A stretch of DNA of 17,339 bases, taken from Desulfobulbaceae bacterium (GTDB lineage: Bacteria > Desulfobacterota > Desulfobulbia > Desulfobulbales > Desulfobulbaceae). The notes below the pieces were generated by a model. It was not told the origin of the DNA. It was given only the letters and a program-made list of their open reading frames with translations, and made no database searches. Within the stretch, counting starts at the first letter, position 1; the number at the start of each line of letters is the position of its first letter. Shown one piece after another: positions 14,094 to 17,339 of the stretch. The position numbers and the translations under genes were made by a program. The stretch covers positions 154 to 17,492 of the forward strand of contig DNUE01000047.1 of NCBI GenBank assembly GCA_003508005.1, in the 5' to 3' direction.

Positions 14094-14246
14094 GTATCGC
14101 CCCTCATTTTGGAGAGTTTCCAGGTTGCCGCTCAGTAAGCCCTCAATGCCACGGCGCCGCAAAAGGTATTCCATAAACAGAGAGATCCGCTTTAATACAG
14201 GTGGGGCTGGGAAACTCCGGCAGGCTTCTGCGCGCAACCGTGCATG

Positions 14247-15086
14247 CTACAGCCACCTGCCGTGCATGGAGTCGGGGATATGCATCCATTCCTGCCCGCC
14301 GGTAAGCAGGGAGAAAAAGGCTGCCGCCAGCACCGCCAGCGGCAGCGCCAGTCCGATCACCGCCATGAACCACCAGAAGACCCTGCAGCCGGGGCTGGCA
14401 TCTATCTCCGCCTCCCCTTTCACCGCCTTGAGATCACGGAACATGGCCAGCAGGAAGAGCATGAAAAAGGGAGTGAGCAGGAGGGAAAAGACCTGGCCAA
14501 TAAGGGGGATGAAGCCGGCAACCGCCGAGATCAGCCAGAGCACCAAGAGTTTGCCGAAGGTGTTCCACCAGTGGCCCCGGACATATTCCTTGCTGGCAAG
14601 CAGGGCGTCCATGCCCCGGCGGTCCTCCTCCAGCAGGACAAACATGCAGAAGGCGAACCAGGCCAGGAAAAGGAACCCGGGCAGGATTCCCAGGGCAAAG
14701 CCGCCGAGCACGACAGCGGAGAAAAGCGTCAGAACCCAGGCCATGGGCCAGAGCCAGGTCCAGCCGGCCTGAAACGCCTCGATAATCCCGATATCTTCGT
14801 TCGCGACCATGGCGAGGAGGGCGGTTTGGCTCCAGAGGAACAGCGCGATCAGCACCAGCAGCAGGACGCAGACCATGACGATGACCAAATAGGTCGCTGT
14901 TCGTTCGTCGGTGAAGTGGGTCAGCATGGCCCCGCCCAGGGTGGCGCAGAGCACCAGGGCGATCGCCAGGCTGCCGATGGCCACGGCACTGATGAGCAGG
15001 ACCGCCAGGAGCGGCATCGCCCGCTTCTTGTACTGGTCCCAGGCGATGCGAAACAGGGTGCCGAAAGTGGCGATTTCTGTGCTCAT
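14247..15086 (-). CDS. Multi-pass integral membrane protein of unknown function
   Basis: The protein has 279 residues. About seven hydrophobic segments lie near 24-52, 64-92, 112-133, 134-152, 175-195, 196-220 and 236-262. The N-terminus (STEIATFGTLFRIAWDQYKK) and the central LLEEDRRGMDALLASKEYVR-HWW segment resemble the membrane domains of glycerophosphodiester phosphodiesterase-like or DUF975-type proteins (weak resemblance). No catalytic motif is visible. Its ATG overlaps the yggU stop (ATGA), so it is translationally coupled to yggU; GAGG lies 8 nt upstream. Confidence 0.75.
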   Translation of the reverse strand: MSTEIATFGTLFRIAWDQYKKRAMPLLAVLLISAVAIGSLAIALVLCATLGGAMLTHFTDERTATYLVIVMVCVLLLVLIALFLWSQTALLAMVANEDIGIIEAFQAGWTWLWPMAWVLTLFSAVVLGGFALGILPGFLFLAWFAFCMFVLLEEDRRGMDALLASKEYVRGHWWNTFGKLLVLWLISAVAGFIPLIGQVFSLLLTPFFMLFLLAMFRDLKAVKGEAEIDASPGCRVFWWFMAVIGLALPLAVLAAAFFSLLTGGQEWMHIPDSMHGRWL

Positions 15087-15418
15087 GGGCTGGACCTCAT
15101 CCGCTCGTGTTGTTTATGTCCTCCAACTTCCCCTCCCAGGAGTTCACGCGCCGTTTGCTCACCGCAGCCGCTTATGATAACCTGTTTTTCCCGGCTCTGC
15201 TGGCCGTTTTTGATGGTCAGCGCCGATTTGGGCAGGTGCAGCCGCTTGGCCAGGAAGGAGATCACCGCCTGGTTGGCGCGGCCTTCCACCGGCGGGGTGG
15301 TCAGCCGCAGCTTGAGGGCGTCGTTGTGCAGGCCGGCCAGCTCGTTTCTGCTTGCCCGTGGCTGGACCAGGAGATTGAGGAGAAGAGAACCGTCCGGCAG
15401 GGAGCGAAGATAGGGCAT
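15083..15418 (-). CDS. yggU: YggU/DUF167 family protein
   Basis: The protein has 111 residues with the DUF167 core: SLLLNLLVQPRASRNELAGL, then ALKLRLTTPPVEGRANQAVI, FLAKRLHLPKSALTIKNGQQ and SREKQVIISG. The family is a small, widely conserved alpha/beta protein of unknown function. The start is 7 bp after the yggT stop without its own Shine-Dalgarno, so it probably relies on coupling. The C-terminal ~18 residues (GGEVGGHKQHERMRSSP) are a polar extension beyond the usual domain. Confidence 0.93.
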   Translation of the reverse strand: MPYLRSLPDGSLLLNLLVQPRASRNELAGLHNDALKLRLTTPPVEGRANQAVISFLAKRLHLPKSALTIKNGQQSREKQVIISGCGEQTARELLGGEVGGHKQHERMRSSP

Positions 15419-15425
15419 TGCAGGA

Positions 15426-15722
15426 TTAGTGCAGACTCATGGCGATCTGCTTCAGGGTGGGCACCAGGAAACTCTGGAGAAAGATGATCGCCAGGATCAG
15501 GACCATGGGGCTGAGGTCGATGCCGCCCATGGTCGGGATGACCCGGCGAATCCGGGAAAGAATCGGTTCGGTGACCTGGACCAGGAAGCGGACCACCGGG
15601 TTGTAGGGGTCGGCGCTGACCCAGGAGATGACCGCCCGACCGATGACCACCCAGATATAGGCGCTGAGGACAAAGTCGATCAGTTTTGCCAGGGCCAGCA
15701 GAAAATTGCTCAGCATGAACAT
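15426..15722 (-). CDS. yggT: YggT family integral membrane protein
   Basis: The protein has 98 residues. Two hydrophobic segments (about 5-28 and 70-90) flank the conserved family core SAYIWVVIGRAVISWVSADP, then NPVVRFLVQVTEPILSRIRR and IPTMGGIDLSPMVLILAIIF. YggT proteins (Ycf19/CcmB-related region) are linked to membrane insertion, cell division or osmotic tolerance in various bacteria, and yggT-yggU pairing is widespread (family knowledge). GAGG lies 7 nt before ATG 15722. Confidence 0.95.
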   Translation of the reverse strand: MFMLSNFLLALAKLIDFVLSAYIWVVIGRAVISWVSADPYNPVVRFLVQVTEPILSRIRRVIPTMGGIDLSPMVLILAIIFLQSFLVPTLKQIAMSLH

Positions 15723-15736
15723 AGGGTAACCTCGTC

Positions 15737-15762
15737 AAAAAAAGATAACGCGGACCATCCGC
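15737..15762 (-). terminator. Possible weak intrinsic terminator after metG
   Basis: On the minus strand GCGGA (15758-15762) pairs with TCCGC (15750-15754) around TGG. Six nt (GTTATC) and then seven T (15743-15737) follow. The short stem and the gap before the T-run make it weak. It lies between metG and yggT and overlaps the yggT leader, so it might attenuate rather than stop transcription. Confidence 0.4.
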
Positions 15763-15776
15763 CGTCGGGATCACAA

Positions 15777-15830
15777 TTAGTCAGAGGGAGTGCCGGTGTC
15801 GGCAGCGGATTTTTGCGATGCTGACAACAT
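15777..15830 (-). CDS. Possible 17-residue micro-ORF between metG and yggT
   Basis: An ATG-initiated 17-residue ORF (MLSASQKSAADTGTPSD) starts 11 nt after the metG stop, with GGAGG (15836-15840) five nt upstream. It ends TAA just before the terminator-like hairpin at 15737-15762. The ribosome-binding site is the only strong evidence. It may be a leader peptide or chance. Confidence 0.2.
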   Translation of the reverse strand: MLSASQKSAADTGTPSD

Positions 15831-15841
15831 GGAGTCCTCCG

Positions 15842-17339
15842 TTATGCCACCCGGCTGCCCGGGGCGATCTCGGCCGCGACCGTGGCCAGGACCAGGATCT
15901 CTTTTCCGGTTTCGTCGGTTTTCTTGGCCGCCAGGACCATCCCCTGGGAGGTGATCCCCATGAGCTTGGCCGGTTTGAGATTGGCCACGATAATGACCAG
16001 CCGGCCGAGGACCTCCTCGGGCTGATAGTATTTGGCGATGCCGGCGACAATAGTCCGTTCCTCCGGGGCCTGCACCGTGAGCTTCAGGAGCCGGTCGGAC
16101 TTGGAAACCTTCTCGGCGGCAACAACCCGGGCCACCCGCAGCTCCACCTTGCCGAACTGCTCGAAACCGATCAGGCCATCCTCCTCGGCAGTGGCCGGGG
16201 CGGCAGGCTTCGCTGGCTTGCCCTTTTCCTGCGGCTCCCTCCCGGGCGCTTCCGCTTTGCTTTTCTTGTCGAGCCGGGGAAAAAGCTGCACCACCTCGCC
16301 AAGGGCAGTGCCGGGCCGCAGCAAACCCCAGGCGCCGGAGCTGTCCAGGGTGGCGGCGGCCAGCTCGCCGGTCAGGCCCAAGGCGCCGGCCATCCGGGCG
16401 GCGGCATCAGGCATGACCGGCCGCAGGACCAGAGCGATGAGGCGCAGGGACTCGGCCAGGATAAAGAGCACGGAATGCAGGCGCGGCTGCATCTCCGGTT
16501 TTTTTGCCAGTTCCCACGGCTCGTTGGCGACAATGAACCGGTTCAGCTGGCCGATGACCTTCCAGACCTCCTGCAGGGCCCGGCTGAAGTTGAACTGCTC
16601 CATTTCCCTGCGGTAGAGGATCACCATCTCCGCCATGGCGGAGGTCAGCTCCCGGTCAGCCGCGGACACGGTCGCTTCATCCGGAGCGGGGACAGTGCCG
16701 CCGGCATATTTGGCCAGCATGGTCAGGGCGCGGGAGAAGAGGTTGCCTAGGTCATTGGCGAGGTCGGAGTTCTGGCGTTCGACGATGGCGGCAGCGGAAA
16801 AGGAAGCGTCCAGGCCGAAGCTCATTTCCCGCAGTACGAAGTAGCGGACCGTGTCCGCCCCGAACTCGGCGATCAGTTCGCCGGGCCGCACCACGTTGCC
16901 GATGGATTTGGACATCTTGGTTTCGTCCACGTTCCAGTAGCCGTGCACGTGCAGCCGCTTGAAGGGTTGCAGTCCCAAGGCCCTGAGCATGGTCGGCCAG
17001 TAGATGGCGTGCGGCTTGAGGATGTCCTTGGCGATGACGTGTTCGGCCACCGCCCAGTAGTGCTGAAATTCCGCGCCGTCCGGATAGCCGATGCCGGTCA
17101 GGTAATTGATCAGGGCGTCGAACCAGACGTAGGTGACGAACCTGTCGTCAAAGGGCAGGGGAATGCCCCAGGTCAGCCTGGCGGTCGGGCGGGAGATGCA
17201 GAGGTCCTCCAGCGGTTCGCTGAGAAAAGAGAGGACCTCGTTGCGGTATCGCTCAGGGGTGATGAATTCCGGATTGGCCTTGATGTGGTCGATGAGCCAT
17301 TGCTGGTACCTGCTCATCCGGAAGAAATAGTTCTGCTCC
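15842..17339 (-). CDS. metG: Methionyl-tRNA synthetase, 5' partial
   Basis: The frame runs off the right edge (codons for EQNYFFR precede the internal Met at 17317), so the N-terminal HIGH motif and zinc region are outside; 498 residues remain. Counting from that internal Met, the part present contains the catalytic-core segment TYVWFDALINYLTGIGYPDG, the KMSKS loop (134-138, in DETKMSKSIGNVV), the anticodon-binding helical domain (~150-330), a Lys/Pro/Ala-rich linker (~345-385) and a C-terminal EMAP-II/Arc1p-like tRNA-binding domain (~385-491, FGKVELRVARVVAAEKVSKS ... GMVLAAKKTDETG). The enzyme charges tRNA(Met) with methionine. The long form with the C-terminal dimerising/tRNA-binding domain is typical of many bacteria. 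Confidence 0.97.
   Translation of the reverse strand, partial: EQNYFFRMSRYQQWLIDHIKANPEFITPERYRNEVLSFLSEPLEDLCISRPTARLTWGIPLPFDDRFVTYVWFDALINYLTGIGYPDGAEFQHYWAVAEHVIAKDILKPHAIYWPTMLRALGLQPFKRLHVHGYWNVDETKMSKSIGNVVRPGELIAEFGADTVRYFVLREMSFGLDASFSAAAIVERQNSDLANDLGNLFSRALTMLAKYAGGTVPAPDEATVSAADRELTSAMAEMVILYRREMEQFNFSRALQEVWKVIGQLNRFIVANEPWELAKKPEMQPRLHSVLFILAESLRLIALVLRPVMPDAAARMAGALGLTGELAAATLDSSGAWGLLRPGTALGEVVQLFPRLDKKSKAEAPGREPQEKGKPAKPAAPATAEEDGLIGFEQFGKVELRVARVVAAEKVSKSDRLLKLTVQAPEERTIVAGIAKYYQPEEVLGRLVIIVANLKPAKLMGITSQGMVLAAKKTDETGKEILVLATVAAEIAPGSRVA

Noticed and set aside
14244..15413. Long plus-strand ORF (389 codons) opposite the membrane protein and yggU
   Set aside because: It has low-complexity Gln/Asp/Glu/Gly composition and is antisense to two well-supported genes; a GC-rich antisense artefact.
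15818..16750. Plus-strand ORF of 310 codons opposite metG
   Set aside because: It is antisense to highly conserved metG coding sequence and has repetitive Gly/Leu/Gln composition.

Overview
The window is a GC-rich stretch of bacterial chromosome, most likely from a sulfate- or sulfur-metabolising Desulfobacterota (Desulfobulbales-like) organism. This lineage call is an inference. It rests on a fused CobA-HemD tetrapyrrole enzyme, a non-photosynthetic ferredoxin:thioredoxin reductase catalytic subunit next to a glutaredoxin, many envelope proteins typical of Gram-negative bacteria, and the metG/yggT/yggU neighbourhood. There are no rRNA or tRNA genes, CRISPR arrays or complete insertion sequences.

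Left part (1-3245). The 3' part of cobA-hemD is followed closely by a small gene for a stand-alone CULT (cereblon thalidomide-binding-type) domain. A minus-strand TPR protein, a strong hairpin terminator and a 58-residue minus-strand gene with a perfect Shine-Dalgarno sequence come next. A leader/promoter region then separates these from the plus-strand genes.

Central accessory part (3246-6990). A PAS-coiled coil-LuxR regulator is followed by a glutaredoxin-like protein and the FTR catalytic subunit, probably one redox operon. Then come a multi-pass ion-channel-like membrane protein with an unusual selectivity filter and an exported ankyrin-repeat protein. Two copies of a 38-39 bp palindromic element lie here, one directly abutting the channel start codon. 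An unassigned short ORF follows.

Envelope operon (7007-11442). Five tightly packed plus-strand genes encode an ABC ATPase, a MacB/LolE-type FtsX permease, an exported NifX-like cofactor-binding-fold protein, a LolA-like periplasmic protein and an outer-membrane beta-barrel. Together they look like a complete inner membrane-periplasm-outer membrane export route. The periplasmic NifX-like member is the odd component and makes this the best candidate for an uncharacterised system.

Right part (11735-17339). A DUF533/TerB-like protein and a GYF_2-AIM24 fusion protein form a pair, separated by a clear intrinsic terminator. A REP-like palindrome sits between this plus-strand pair and a minus-strand series. 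In transcription order that series is metG (5' end cut by the window), a possible 17-codon ORF, yggT, yggU, a multi-pass membrane protein and a small exported protein.
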